The notes under the pieces: model-generated
Seen by the model: only the letters and a program-made list of their open reading frames with translations
What the model was told of the DNA's origin: nothing
Databases searched by the model: none
Shown here: positions 18,412 to 27,581 of the stretch, in pieces
How positions within the stretch are numbered: position 1 is the stretch's first letter
Layout: the number at the start of each line of letters is the position of its first letter
Source of the DNA: CAUUCF01 sp045580225
Lineage (GTDB): Bacteria; Pseudomonadota; Gammaproteobacteria; UBA9339
NCBI GenBank assembly: GCA_045580225.1
Contig: JAZNNJ010000022.1
Coordinates: 1 to 64,000 of the forward strand
DNA length: 64,000 nt
Reading direction: 5' to 3'
Position numbers and translations under genes: made by a program

Positions 18412-19458
18412 ATGAGCAGTTATACATTAGAATATTTAGCTGACTATCTAGGGGCTTCTTATCGAGGGGATGCTAATTATCAAGTTACTAAATTAAAAGA
18501 ATTGAAAGATGCAGATGAGGAATCTTTGGTTTTTTATCATAACAAAAAATTGGAAAGGTTTTTGTTAGATTGTAAAGCAGGGATTATTTTATTGAAGGAA
18601 GAGGATGCTAAAAATTTAAAAAATAACTTAATTATAGTTAAAGATCCTTATTATGCTTATGCGAAGATTTCGTCGCTTTTTGATAAAGTAGAGGCAATTT
18701 CTGGTATTGCCGAGACTGCGGTGCTGAGTGAAGGAGTGGAATTAGGAGAGAATATAGCGATAGGTCATCATGTTTTTATTGGGAAAAGGGTAAAGTTGGG
18801 TAAAAACGTGATAATTGAGGCTGGTTGTTCAATTCAGGATGATGTAGTAATAGGAGATGATTCTCATTTGTACCCTAATGTAGTAATTTATCATGATGTT
18901 AGAATAGGTAAAAAAGTATTAATACATAGCGGTACAGTAATTGGATCAGATGGTTTTGGTAATGCTAATTATCAAGGAAATTGGAAGAAAATTCATCAAA
19001 TTGGTTCTGTTGAAATTCATGATGATGTAGAAATAGGTTCAAATACCTCTATTGACCGTGGTGCTATTGGTAATACTGTTATTGAAACCGGAGTAAGAAT
19101 TGATAACTTGGTACAAATTGCTCATAATGTAAGAATTGGAGCTCATACGGCAATCGCTGGTTGTACTGGAATTGCTGGTAGTGTGGAGATTGGAAAATAT
19201 TGTTTGATTGCTGGAGGAGTTGGTATTTCGGGACATTTAAAAATACAGGATAAGGTTATTTTAACGGCAATGACTGGAGTAGCAAAATCGATAAACGAGT
19301 CTGGGGTATACTCCTCTGGATTTCCGGCTTTCCCGCATAAAAGGTGGTGGAAATTGGTTGCAATTTTTTCTCGTTTGGATGAGTTTAAGAAAATGCTTAA
19401 AAAACCTTCTTTTTCTTGGTGGAATAAGTTAAAACAAAAATTTTTTAAAAGAGGTTAA
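18412..19458 (+). CDS. lpxD: UDP-3-O-(3-hydroxyacyl)glucosamine N-acyltransferase
   Basis: Third enzyme of lipid A synthesis, adding the second hydroxyacyl chain. An N-terminal uridine-binding domain (about residues 1-100) is followed by a left-handed beta-helix of hexapeptide repeats (about 100-300). The catalytic His lies in NLVQIAHNVRIG near residue 240. Length 348 is normal. It starts 2 bp after bamA and is followed by fabZ after 4 bp. Confidence 0.97.
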   Translation: MSSYTLEYLADYLGASYRGDANYQVTKLKELKDADEESLVFYHNKKLERFLLDCKAGIILLKEEDAKNLKNNLIIVKDPYYAYAKISSLFDKVEAISGIAETAVLSEGVELGENIAIGHHVFIGKRVKLGKNVIIEAGCSIQDDVVIGDDSHLYPNVVIYHDVRIGKKVLIHSGTVIGSDGFGNANYQGNWKKIHQIGSVEIHDDVEIGSNTSIDRGAIGNTVIETGVRIDNLVQIAHNVRIGAHTAIAGCTGIAGSVEIGKYCLIAGGVGISGHLKIQDKVILTAMTGVAKSINESGVYSSGFPAFPHKRWWKLVAIFSRLDEFKKMLKKPSFSWWNKLKQKFFKRG

Positions 19459-19462
19459 AGAA

Positions 19463-19921
19463 ATGGTAGAAGAACAAAAAAGTATTCAAGAAATACGGAG
19501 ACTTACTCCTCATCGTTATCCATTTTTAATGGTAGATCGAATTTTAGAATACATGCCAGGAGATTATTTAGTAGCATTGAAGAATGTTTCGATTAACGAG
19601 GATTATTTTAACGGGCATTTTCCTAAAATGCCCGTTATGCCTGGGGTTTTAATGGTGGAAGCGTTAGGTCAAGCGGCTGGTTTATTACTCTATTACACTC
19701 TAGATTTGGTTCCGGGAGAAAATAACGGGTATGTTTTTGCTGGTGCTAATCGAGTTAGGTTCCGAAAAGTGGTTGAACCTGGTGATCAGTTAAAATTAAA
19801 AGTTAAACTTGTAAAGCGTAAAAGTAGTTTATGGATTTTTGAAACGGAAGCAACGGTTGATGAAAAGTTAGCTTGCGATGCAGAATTATTAATTTTACAA
19901 AGTTCTAAGGTGAGAACATGA
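19463..19921 (+). CDS. fabZ: 3-hydroxyacyl-ACP dehydratase FabZ
   Basis: Hot-dog-fold dehydratase of fatty acid elongation. The catalytic His is in NGHFPKMPVMPGVLMVEAL, and HRYPFLMVDRI precedes it. Length 152 is normal. It overlaps lpxA by 4 bp (ATGA), the arrangement that couples fatty acid and lipid A supply in gram-negative bacteria. Confidence 0.98.
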   Translation: MVEEQKSIQEIRRLTPHRYPFLMVDRILEYMPGDYLVALKNVSINEDYFNGHFPKMPVMPGVLMVEALGQAAGLLLYYTLDLVPGENNGYVFAGANRVRFRKVVEPGDQLKLKVKLVKRKSSLWIFETEATVDEKLACDAELLILQSSKVRT

Positions 19922-20688
19922 TCGATACGAAGGCGGTTGTAATGACGAATAAAGTTGCCGATAATGTTGAGATAGGGCCCTTTGCTATTATTGGTGAAGA
20001 TGTTGAGTTAGGAGAAGGATGTTGGGTTGGACCCCATGCTGTAATAAAAGGGCGTACTAAACTTGGTAAAAATAATAAAGTATTTCAGTTTGCTTCTATT
20101 GGTGAAATTCCTCAGGATAAAAAATATGCAGGTGAGGATACTTCATTAATAATTGGTGATAATAATATTTTTAGGGAAAATTGCACAGTTCATTTAGGTA
20201 CTATACAAGGAGGAGGTGAGACTAGAATTGGTGACGATAATTTGTTTATGGTTGGTACTCATGTAGCACACGATTGTATCGTAGGTAGTCACACAGTTTT
20301 TGCTAATGGGGCTACTTTAGCTGGTCATGTTAAAATTGATGATTATGTTGTATTAGGTGGTTTTACTAAAATTGCTCAATTTTTAACGGTAGGTGAACAT
20401 GCGTTTTTAATTGGAGATACTAATTTAAGTAAGGATGTTTTACCTTACGTAATTGCTGGTGGTCCTGGAGGGCGTTTGTATGGTCTAAATTTAGTAGGTT
20501 TAAAGCGTTCTGGTTTTTCAGAAACTACAATTAGATATCTTCATAAAGCTTATGATATTATTTTGCATAAGAGATTAAAAGCTAGTGAAGCAGTTATTGC
20601 ATTGGAAAAATTAGGTAGAGAATGTCAAGAAGTTAAAAAAATGATGCAATTTTTGGAAAGCAGTCCTAAGGGTATATTGCGCGAGTAA
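19918..20688 (+). CDS. lpxA: UDP-N-acetylglucosamine acyltransferase
   Basis: First enzyme of lipid A synthesis. Hexapeptide-repeat beta-helix over about residues 1-185, followed by the alpha-helical C-terminal domain. The catalytic His lies in THVAHDCIVG near residue 121. Length 256 is standard. In most relatives lpxB follows; here miaA follows after 4 bp, so lpxB must be elsewhere. Confidence 0.97.
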   Translation: MIDTKAVVMTNKVADNVEIGPFAIIGEDVELGEGCWVGPHAVIKGRTKLGKNNKVFQFASIGEIPQDKKYAGEDTSLIIGDNNIFRENCTVHLGTIQGGGETRIGDDNLFMVGTHVAHDCIVGSHTVFANGATLAGHVKIDDYVVLGGFTKIAQFLTVGEHAFLIGDTNLSKDVLPYVIAGGPGGRLYGLNLVGLKRSGFSETTIRYLHKAYDIILHKRLKASEAVIALEKLGRECQEVKKMMQFLESSPKGILRE

Positions 20689-20692
20689 TATT

Positions 20693-21607
20693 TTGAAAAC
20701 AATTTTTTGTTTAGTTGGGCCTACAGCTATTGGTAAAAGTGATTTAGCACTAAGATTGGCTGAATTTTTTCCAATCGAAATTATTAGTATGGATTCGGCG
20801 ATGGTGTATCGGGGAATGGATATTGGTACTGCTAAGCCGAGTTTATTTGAACGCCAAAAAGTAACGCATTATTTAATTGATATTTTGTCACCTAATGAAA
20901 GTTTTTCGGTAGGGGATTTTTTTAATGAAGTTCGTGTTTTAGCAGATAGGATATTAAGTCGTGGTAAATTTCCTTTAATTACCGGTGGTAGCTTGATGTA
21001 TTTCAACGTAATTAAGAATGGCATGGCTTCTTTACCTAAGCATGATGAACAATTTAGGTTGTTTTTTCAAGAAAGAAAAAATAGCATAGGCTTAAATAAT
21101 TTACATTTTGAACTGCAATCGATTGATCAAGTATATAGTTCTAAAATATCAGTCAATGACGAAAAACGGATTGAGCGAGGATTGGAAATTTATTATTTAA
21201 CTGGTAAAAAGCCGAGCGAGATGTTAAAAAAGCGTGATTTTTTACCTTTTAGGATGATAAATTTTTATTTATCAGATTGTATTGATAATTTACGTTTGAG
21301 GATTAAAGAGCGTTTACATAAAATGTTACAAAGAGGATTAGTGGCCGAAGTAGATAATTTAATAAAAAGTGGAATATCTACAAATAGTGTTGCGATGCAA
21401 AATATTGGTTATAAGCAAGTGATTTTGTATTTAAAAGGCAAAATTAATTTAGAGGAGATGGAGCAACAGATTTTTTATGCTACTAGTCGTTTAGCTAAAC
21501 ATCAATTAACTTGGTTAAAAAAATGGATAAATGAAGAAATTCAATTAAGAGCAAGTGATCGAAATTTGTTTAATGTAATTAAAAATAGGATAGAGCTAAT
21601 GTTATGA
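20693..21607 (+). CDS. miaA: tRNA dimethylallyltransferase
   Basis: Adds the isopentenyl group to A37 of tRNAs reading UNN codons. The Walker A-type loop is VGPTAIGKSDLA near residues 8-19. MDSAMVYRGMDIGTAKP, the ITGGSLMYFN segment and the C-terminal IGYKQ/TRQ-like segment (ATSRLAKHQLTWLKKW) are all present. Initiation is at TTG, because the family N-terminus begins exactly there and no closer ATG exists. It overlaps lolF by 4 bp. Confidence 0.96.
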   Translation: MKTIFCLVGPTAIGKSDLALRLAEFFPIEIISMDSAMVYRGMDIGTAKPSLFERQKVTHYLIDILSPNESFSVGDFFNEVRVLADRILSRGKFPLITGGSLMYFNVIKNGMASLPKHDEQFRLFFQERKNSIGLNNLHFELQSIDQVYSSKISVNDEKRIERGLEIYYLTGKKPSEMLKKRDFLPFRMINFYLSDCIDNLRLRIKERLHKMLQRGLVAEVDNLIKSGISTNSVAMQNIGYKQVILYLKGKINLEEMEQQIFYATSRLAKHQLTWLKKWINEEIQLRASDRNLFNVIKNRIELML

Positions 21608-22821
21608 AATTAGTTATTTGGGAATTAGGTTGGTGTTATTTTAAGACCAAAAAACAAAGTAGATTTGTTTCATTAGGAGTATGGATTTCAGTTTTAGGTA
21701 TTGCTTTGGGCATTATGGTATTAATAACCGTTTTGTCAGTTATGAATGGTTTCGATTATGAAATTCATCAAAAAATTTTTAAGTATACCCGTCCTTTAAC
21801 TTTAATTGGTTATCAAGACGGATTGGATGATTATGAGTTGATCAAGAATCAGTTATTTAAAGATTTAAATTTAGTCAGTTCACCCTTTTTAATGGAGCAA
21901 GGGATGTTGCTTAAAAATAAGAAATATAGTGGTGTTGTTATTCAAGGAATTGAATTCCAGGAACCATTGCCTGAGGTATTGAAAGAGTTTTATTCGCTAC
22001 GTCAAAAATTTAATGATTATGTTTTATTTTTAGGGAGGGATACAGCTAATCATTTACGGGTACAAGTAGGTGATTCAGTAATTTTAGTAATACCTCAAGT
22101 CACTACAACTTTAGGAGGGGTAATACCTAGGATGAGGTCTTTTGAAGTTATTGGTATATTTGAAGAAAAGTTAGGGAATCATATGACTGCTTATATGCCT
22201 TTAAAAACTGTTCAGAAATTATTAAATAGGGAAAATGTTACTGGTTTAAGTGTTAATTTATCAGATTTTTATCGGGTTTTTGACGTAAGTAATGTTATTA
22301 TGAGTAGGTACGGAAAGTTTGGTTTTGTGTCTACCTGGGCGCAAGAGTACAGTGCTTTTTTTCAAGCCGTACGTATGGAGAAAACTGTTTTGTTTGTAAT
22401 TTTAACTTTTATTATTGCTGTGGCTAGTTTTAATTTAATTGCTAGCCTGATTGTTAGTGTTTATGAAAAGAAGGGGGAAATTGCTATTCTAAGGACTTTG
22501 GGAGCAAATTCTAGTATGATTATGAAAGTTTTTATGGTATATGGTGGATTAATTGGCTTGTTTGGGGTTTTGTTGGGTGTACTGTTAGGAATACCTTTGG
22601 CATTAAATGCTCCACAAATTGTGCAATTTATAGAGGGTTTATTCCATATTAAATTCATACAAGAAGGAGTTTATTTTTTAGATTATTTACCTTCACGTTT
22701 AGTTTGGTCAGACTTATTTTTAGTTAGTATAACTTCTTTTATAATGAGTATTTTGGCTACTTTATATCCTGCTTGGAAAGCTACGACTATAGATCCAGTA
22801 GAGGTGTTGCGTGAAGAATAA
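21604..22821 (+). CDS. lolF: Lipoprotein-releasing ABC permease LolC/LolE family (LolF-type)
   Basis: Inner-membrane permease that extracts mature lipoproteins for delivery to LolA. Four membrane segments are visible: one at about residues 25-48 and three at about 260-390. The large periplasmic domain lies between, and the FtsX-like end DPVEVLREE is typical. Only one permease gene accompanies lolD, which suggests the homodimeric LolF-D arrangement known in several gammaproteobacteria rather than LolC plus LolE. It overlaps lolD by 11 bp. Confidence 0.9.
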   Translation: MKLVIWELGWCYFKTKKQSRFVSLGVWISVLGIALGIMVLITVLSVMNGFDYEIHQKIFKYTRPLTLIGYQDGLDDYELIKNQLFKDLNLVSSPFLMEQGMLLKNKKYSGVVIQGIEFQEPLPEVLKEFYSLRQKFNDYVLFLGRDTANHLRVQVGDSVILVIPQVTTTLGGVIPRMRSFEVIGIFEEKLGNHMTAYMPLKTVQKLLNRENVTGLSVNLSDFYRVFDVSNVIMSRYGKFGFVSTWAQEYSAFFQAVRMEKTVLFVILTFIIAVASFNLIASLIVSVYEKKGEIAILRTLGANSSMIMKVFMVYGGLIGLFGVLLGVLLGIPLALNAPQIVQFIEGLFHIKFIQEGVYFLDYLPSRLVWSDLFLVSITSFIMSILATLYPAWKATTIDPVEVLREE

Positions 22822-23473
22822 TTGTTTAATGATTAATAATTTAGCTAAAAGTTACCAGGGCGAGGTAATTTTACGTGAAATTAATTTAGAAATTGGTTTA
22901 GGAGATAGTGTGGCAATTATAGGAAATTCTGGTTCAGGTAAAAGTACTTTGTTACATTTAATTGGTGGATTATTAGGTTATAAAGAAGGAAGTATTAAGT
23001 TTAATGGACGTGAGATTAGTAGTTTTTCGGAAGAAGAAAATTGTTATTTTAGAAATCAATATTTAGGGTTTATTTATCAAAAAGCTTTTTTGATTAAAAA
23101 TTTAACCGTTTTAGAAAATGTCCTGCTTCCATTAAAACTTCGTAATTTCAAAGTTTCTAGGGAAAAAGCACTAGAATTATTAGGTAGATTAAAATTAAGT
23201 GGTCGTATATCCAGTTATCCATCAGAACTTTCTGGCGGGGAGAGACAAAGGGTAGCTATTGCTAGAGCGTTAATTACCAAGCCTTTATTAATTTTAGCTG
23301 ATGAACCTACTGGTAACTTAGATCAGGGTAATTCTTATCAGGTATTGTCCGAATTTTTAACCTTAGTTAAAGAAAAGGGTTCTACATTGATAATGGTTAC
23401 TCATGATTTAGGAATTGCTAATGAATTAAAAAAACGCTATTTATTGGTGGATGGTAAGCTCGAAAAATGTTGA
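22811..23473 (+). CDS. lolD: Lipoprotein-releasing ABC ATPase LolD
   Basis: ATPase partner of the preceding permease. The order is Walker A GNSGSGKST near residue 40, the Q-loop (FIYQKAF), the signature LSGGERQRVAIARAL, Walker B LLILADEPTGNLD and the H-loop VTHD. Length 220 fits. Initiation is at GTG, inside the end of the permease gene. It ends the long rpsB-lolD run; a 164-bp gap follows. Confidence 0.95.
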   Translation: MKNNCLMINNLAKSYQGEVILREINLEIGLGDSVAIIGNSGSGKSTLLHLIGGLLGYKEGSIKFNGREISSFSEEENCYFRNQYLGFIYQKAFLIKNLTVLENVLLPLKLRNFKVSREKALELLGRLKLSGRISSYPSELSGGERQRVAIARALITKPLLILADEPTGNLDQGNSYQVLSEFLTLVKEKGSTLIMVTHDLGIANELKKRYLLVDGKLEKC

Positions 23474-23580
23474 TTTTTTAAAAAATTAGTAACTAAATTG
23501 TAATGTGAAATAAATACAATAAAGAAAAAATTAAAGTATTTCGTAAAGCGGTTGGAAAGAAATTATGTAGGGTAGTGCGG

Positions 23581-23608
23581 TTGATAAAAATTTTATTTTA
23601 TATATCAT
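23581..23608 (+). promoter_or_regulatory. Candidate sigma-70 promoter for macA-macB
   Basis: TTGATA (23581-23586) and TATCAT (23603-23608) with a 16-bp spacer, about 30 bp upstream of the macA ATG. The AT-rich gap between lolD and macA holds no other clear element and no strong terminator after lolD. Confidence 0.4.
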
Positions 23609-23637
23609 TTATTAAATAGTTATTAGTAAAAAACAGG

Positions 23638-24795
23638 ATGAAAAAAAAATTAATTTGGATGGTTTTATTGTCGATTTTTTTAGTTATTGGGGGATATTAT
23701 TATTTTAGATCATCGGAAGTATCTTATTTAACAACCAAGATAGAACAGCGTGATATTATTGATCGAGTGTTAGCTAATGGTAAAATTGATGCATCAGAAG
23801 TTGTTGATGTAGGGGCACAGGTTTCTGGGCAATTAAAGAAATTGTATGTTAATTTAGGAGATGTTGTAAAAAAAGGGGATTTGTTAGCTGAAATTGATGC
23901 TGATGATAAAGAAAATCGTTTAAAAGCAGCAACTTTTGAAGTTTTTAAATTGAAAGCTCAGTTGGTTGCAAAGGAAGCAAATTTGGATAAATTAAAAAAA
24001 GATTACGAACGTTTTTCTATTTTATATCGAAAAGGGAATGTAGCTAAGGTTGATTTAGAAGAAGTTGAAACTGCATTAAAAATAGAACAGGCAGAAATTG
24101 ATGCTTTAAAGGCGGAAATTTCAAAAGGAGAAGTTGAAATATCAACAGCTAAGATAGATATTGGTTACACTAGAATTATTGCTCCTATTGATGGTATCGT
24201 AACATCTGTAGTAACGAAACAAGGACAAACAGTAGTTTCTGCGCAGCAGGCAGTTACTATTGTAGTTTTAAAAAATTTAAATACGGTGACAGTTAAAGCG
24301 GAAATTTCGGAAGCTGATATTTATCGCGTTAAATCGGGTATGTCGGTATATTTTACTACTTTAGGTGATCGGGAAATAAAAAATTACGGGATATTACGCA
24401 TGATTGAACCTGATACCAAAACTAATACTAAGATCAGTGACCAAACTGCATCTACCAGTAATAACGATGAGGCTGTTTATTACAACGGATTATTTGAGGT
24501 TGATAATAAGGATGGCAGGTTTCTTCCATCAATGACAGCAGAAGTTTCGATTATAATTAAAGAATCTAAAGGTGTTTGGTCATTGCCAGTAACCGCGCTT
24601 AAAAAAGAAAATGGTAAAAATTATGTTTTAGTTTTGGAAGATAACTGTCCTAAAAAGAGAGTTGTTGAGGTGGGAATTAATGATCGTATCTATGCGGAAA
24701 TTATAAGTGGTTTGAGTGAAGATGATCAGGTAATTCTCGGTGATTCTTCCGAAAATAATCAAGAAAATCTTAATCGACGGCGCAGAGCATTTTAA
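23638..24795 (+). CDS. macA: MacA-type periplasmic adaptor (HlyD/RND membrane fusion protein)
   Basis: Adaptor linking the MacB ABC transporter to a TolC-type outer-membrane channel. An N-terminal membrane anchor (about residues 5-22) is followed by a lipoyl half (VGAQVSGQLKKLYVNLGDVVKKGD), a long coiled-coil hairpin (about 100-175), the second lipoyl half (IIAPIDGIVTSVVTKQGQTV), then beta-barrel and membrane-proximal domains. Length 385 matches MacA (371). It overlaps macB by one base. Substrates of MacAB range from macrolides to peptides and glycolipids; none can be named here. Confidence 0.93.
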   Translation: MKKKLIWMVLLSIFLVIGGYYYFRSSEVSYLTTKIEQRDIIDRVLANGKIDASEVVDVGAQVSGQLKKLYVNLGDVVKKGDLLAEIDADDKENRLKAATFEVFKLKAQLVAKEANLDKLKKDYERFSILYRKGNVAKVDLEEVETALKIEQAEIDALKAEISKGEVEISTAKIDIGYTRIIAPIDGIVTSVVTKQGQTVVSAQQAVTIVVLKNLNTVTVKAEISEADIYRVKSGMSVYFTTLGDREIKNYGILRMIEPDTKTNTKISDQTASTSNNDEAVYYNGLFEVDNKDGRFLPSMTAEVSIIIKESKGVWSLPVTALKKENGKNYVLVLEDNCPKKRVVEVGINDRIYAEIISGLSEDDQVILGDSSENNQENLNRRRRAF

Positions 24796-26753
24796 TGAAA
24801 AAGTTATTAGTTTTAAATAATCTTTGTCGTAGTTATAATTTTGGTTGTGAAACTTTTGATGTATTAAAAGGGATCAATTTAACTGTTAATACTGGGGAGT
24901 TTATTGCTATTATGGGAGCTTCTGGGTCAGGAAAATCTACCTTAATGAATATTTTAGGGTGTTTAGATCAGGCAACTTCAGGAAGTTATCAAATTAATGG
25001 TCAAGAAGTAAGTTGTTTAAGTGATGATGAATTGGCAACTTTGCGTAGGGAATATTTTGGTTTTATTTTTCAGCGTTATCATTTATTAACTCAATTGAGT
25101 GCATTAGATAATGTAGAAGTACCGGCTATTTATGCTAATGTTGCTAAAAATGAACGTTTAGAGCGTAGTAAAAATTTGTTGTTTAAGGTAGGTTTACAAG
25201 ATCGTTTGCACTATTACCCTAACCAATTATCAGGAGGACAACAGCAACGTGTTAGTATTGCAAGGGCCTTAATCAATGGTGGTCAAATTATTTTGGCGGA
25301 TGAACCTACTGGGGCTTTAGATAGTAAAAGCAGTATAGAAATATTAAATCTATTACATGAATTGCATCGAAATGGTCATACTATTATCTTGGTGACTCAT
25401 GATGCTAATGTAGCTGCTCATGCTAATCGTTTGATTAAAATAAGTGATGGAGAAATTGTCGAGGATGTTATTACTAAGAATATGGATGAAAATTATGAAA
25501 CTATTAATCCAGTTGTTAATAGGCATATTTCAAATAAATGGCAAATTAGAGTTGAACGATTTTGGGAAGCCTTTAAATTTGCTAAAGTAGCTCTTTTATC
25601 GCATAAAATGCGTTCTTTGTTGACAATGTTAGGGATTATTATTGGTATTGCTGCAGTAGTAAGTGTTGTAGCTTTAGGACAAGGAGCACAAAATAAAATA
25701 ATTAACGATATTAATTCAATGGGTACAAATGTTATTTGGATTTTTCCTGGTAAAGATTGGGGAGATAAAGATGCGTATAAAATACAGACATTAGTTCAAG
25801 CAGATGTAGATGCATTGCAGAAACAATTCTATGTAGATAGTGTTACTCCTATAGTTAGCAAAGGAGATTGTTATATTCAAAGTGATAACATTAATATCAA
25901 GGGATCTATCAATGGTGTAGGTGAACAATTCTTTAGGGTTCAGGGCTATGAATTGGAAGCAGGACGTTATTTTACGAAAGAAGAAAATTTTCAATACGCA
26001 TCAGTTGCGGTAATTGATTATAATACTAGGAAACAATTTTTTAGTTCTACGGAAGAAGCTTTAGGTAAAATTATTTTTTTTAAGTCAATACCTTGCCAAA
26101 TTGTTGGGGTTACTAAGGAAAAAGAGTTTAATTTTGGCAATGCTAATGAGTTGAGAGTTTGGTTGCCATATCAAACTTTTATGATGAAATTTCTAGGTCA
26201 GCATCATTTTTCTTGTATTGTAGTTAGAGTTAAAGATGGCATTTCTAGCCAATTAGCACAAAATAATCTAACTAAGTTGTTAACAATTCGTCACGGTAAT
26301 TGTAAAGATTTTTTCACTAACAGTAGTGATAGTATTTTAAAAACTGTAGAAAAAACTACAGCTACTATGAAATTGCTTATTACTTCTATTGCTTTTATTT
26401 CTTTATTGGTGGGAGGTATTGGGGTAATGAATATTATGTTGGTTTCAGTGTCAGAACAAACACATGAGATCGGGATTAGAATGGCGGTGGGTGCTAGAAA
26501 ATATGATATTTTGCAACAATTTTTAATTAGTGCTGTCTTGCTTTGTTTAATTGGTGGAATTTGTGGAATTTTGTTTTCTTTGTTAATTGGTTGTGTGTTT
26601 TCTTATTTAGTTGGAGCAATTCAATTTAGTTTTTCTTTAGTTTCAATTTTGGTAGCAGTTATTTGTTCTAGTTTAATAGGGATTACTTTTGGGTTTATAC
26701 CTGCTCGTAATGCTGCTAGGTTAAATCCTGTAGATGCGTTAATGAGAGATTAG
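24795..26753 (+). CDS. macB: MacB-type ABC transporter (ATPase-permease fusion)
   Basis: The N-terminal ATPase domain (about residues 1-230) has Walker A GASGSGKST, signature LSGGQQQRVSIARAL and Walker B ILADEPTGALD. It is followed by a linker, a first membrane segment (about 270-295), a large periplasmic domain and three C-terminal membrane segments (about 525-645) ending in PARNAARLNPVDALMRD. Length 652 equals the family size (648). It has no C39 peptidase domain, so it cannot itself cut double-glycine leaders. Confidence 0.95.
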   Translation: MKKLLVLNNLCRSYNFGCETFDVLKGINLTVNTGEFIAIMGASGSGKSTLMNILGCLDQATSGSYQINGQEVSCLSDDELATLRREYFGFIFQRYHLLTQLSALDNVEVPAIYANVAKNERLERSKNLLFKVGLQDRLHYYPNQLSGGQQQRVSIARALINGGQIILADEPTGALDSKSSIEILNLLHELHRNGHTIILVTHDANVAAHANRLIKISDGEIVEDVITKNMDENYETINPVVNRHISNKWQIRVERFWEAFKFAKVALLSHKMRSLLTMLGIIIGIAAVVSVVALGQGAQNKIINDINSMGTNVIWIFPGKDWGDKDAYKIQTLVQADVDALQKQFYVDSVTPIVSKGDCYIQSDNINIKGSINGVGEQFFRVQGYELEAGRYFTKEENFQYASVAVIDYNTRKQFFSSTEEALGKIIFFKSIPCQIVGVTKEKEFNFGNANELRVWLPYQTFMMKFLGQHHFSCIVVRVKDGISSQLAQNNLTKLLTIRHGNCKDFFTNSSDSILKTVEKTTATMKLLITSIAFISLLVGGIGVMNIMLVSVSEQTHEIGIRMAVGARKYDILQQFLISAVLLCLIGGICGILFSLLIGCVFSYLVGAIQFSFSLVSILVAVICSSLIGITFGFIPARNAARLNPVDALMRD

Positions 26754-26917
26754 TTTATTGATTTATGAAAATTAAGTTGAAATATGTTTGTAAATCAAGT
26801 CTTGAGTGATTTGGGAATATTATTAAACGATACAAAATAATTTGTATTGTACTGTTGATTTGGTGAAGTATGTGGTTAAAATTTATATAAAAAACTAGAT
26901 AAAGGAGAAAATTTATG

Positions 26918-26945
26918 CTACTTTAAGAAAGTAGTAATTTTTTTT
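26918..26945 (+). promoter_or_regulatory. Terminator-like hairpin with a three-codon ORF upstream of ompH
   Basis: CTACTTT (26918-26924) and AAAGTAG (26928-26934) form a perfect 7-bp stem with a 3-nt loop, followed by TAA and a run of eight T. Just before it AAGGAG precedes an ATG (26915-26917) that opens a micro-ORF Met-Leu-Leu-stop, whose codons are the 5' arm of the hairpin. ompH starts 15 bp after the T-run. This resembles an attenuator or leader-ORF switch; that role is inferred. Confidence 0.45.
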
Positions 26946-26959
26946 GAGGAATTATTGTT

Positions 26960-27499
26960 ATGTTGAAACAAATATTAACGGGTGTGTTTGCGTTGGGATT
27001 GACTAGTGGTGTTTTAGCTGCAGAAGGAAGTAAAATTGGTATTGTGGATTCTGGGAAAATTTTGCAAAATTCTATTCAATTAAAAGATGCCCAAGATTCG
27101 TTACAAAGTAAATTTGGTGATAAAGAAAAGAAATTAACAGAAGATGTTAAGGCTTTTCAGGAGAAGGCCGAAAAATTTCGTAAAGATAAGGTTGTAATGA
27201 AAGCAAAAAATATTGAAATAGAGGAAAAGAAGCTTCATGATGAGGAGGTTGCTTTGAATAATCGTTACATGGAATTCCAAAAAGAAGTAGGAGAAGTGCA
27301 GAAAACTTTATTTCAGGATGTGCAGAAGGATTTAGAACGTTCTATCCGTTTGGTTGCTGAAAGTAAAAAATTAGACATGGTTGTGTTTATTTCTGCTGTT
27401 GGCTATTACAATAAAACGGCTGGATTAGATATTACAGAAGCTGTTGCTAAGAAAATGGCGGAATTTGCTAAGATTACCAGTAAGGCTGTGACTAAGTAA
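26960..27499 (+). CDS. skp: OmpH/Skp family periplasmic chaperone
   Basis: Trimeric periplasmic chaperone for outer-membrane proteins. A signal peptide (about residues 1-20, ending LAAEG) is followed by KIGIVDSGKILQNS and a long charged coiled-coil (about 45-130), the 'tentacle' of Skp. Length 179 fits (161 in E. coli). In most relatives it sits between bamA and lpxD; here it is a separate transcription unit with its own leader hairpin and a strong terminator behind it. Confidence 0.9.
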   Translation: MLKQILTGVFALGLTSGVLAAEGSKIGIVDSGKILQNSIQLKDAQDSLQSKFGDKEKKLTEDVKAFQEKAEKFRKDKVVMKAKNIEIEEKKLHDEEVALNNRYMEFQKEVGEVQKTLFQDVQKDLERSIRLVAESKKLDMVVFISAVGYYNKTAGLDITEAVAKKMAEFAKITSKAVTK

Positions 27500-27556
27500 G
27501 ATTAAATTTTGCTAGTGATAGTGTTATCAGCAGTAGGTTTTAAGTTTAGAAAATTT

Positions 27557-27581
27557 AGCGGGTTTTTTCCCGCTTTTTTTT
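27557..27581 (+). terminator. Intrinsic terminator after skp
   Basis: AGCGGG (27557-27562) and CCCGCT (27569-27574) form a GC-rich 6-bp stem with a T6 loop, followed by seven T. The rsmE start codon is the very next base after the T-run. Confidence 0.85.

Noticed and set aside
23638..26753. MacAB as the dedicated exporter of the two double-glycine peptides
   Set aside because: MacB has no C39 peptidase domain and the genes are 20-30 kb from the peptide genes. Nothing in the sequence links them.
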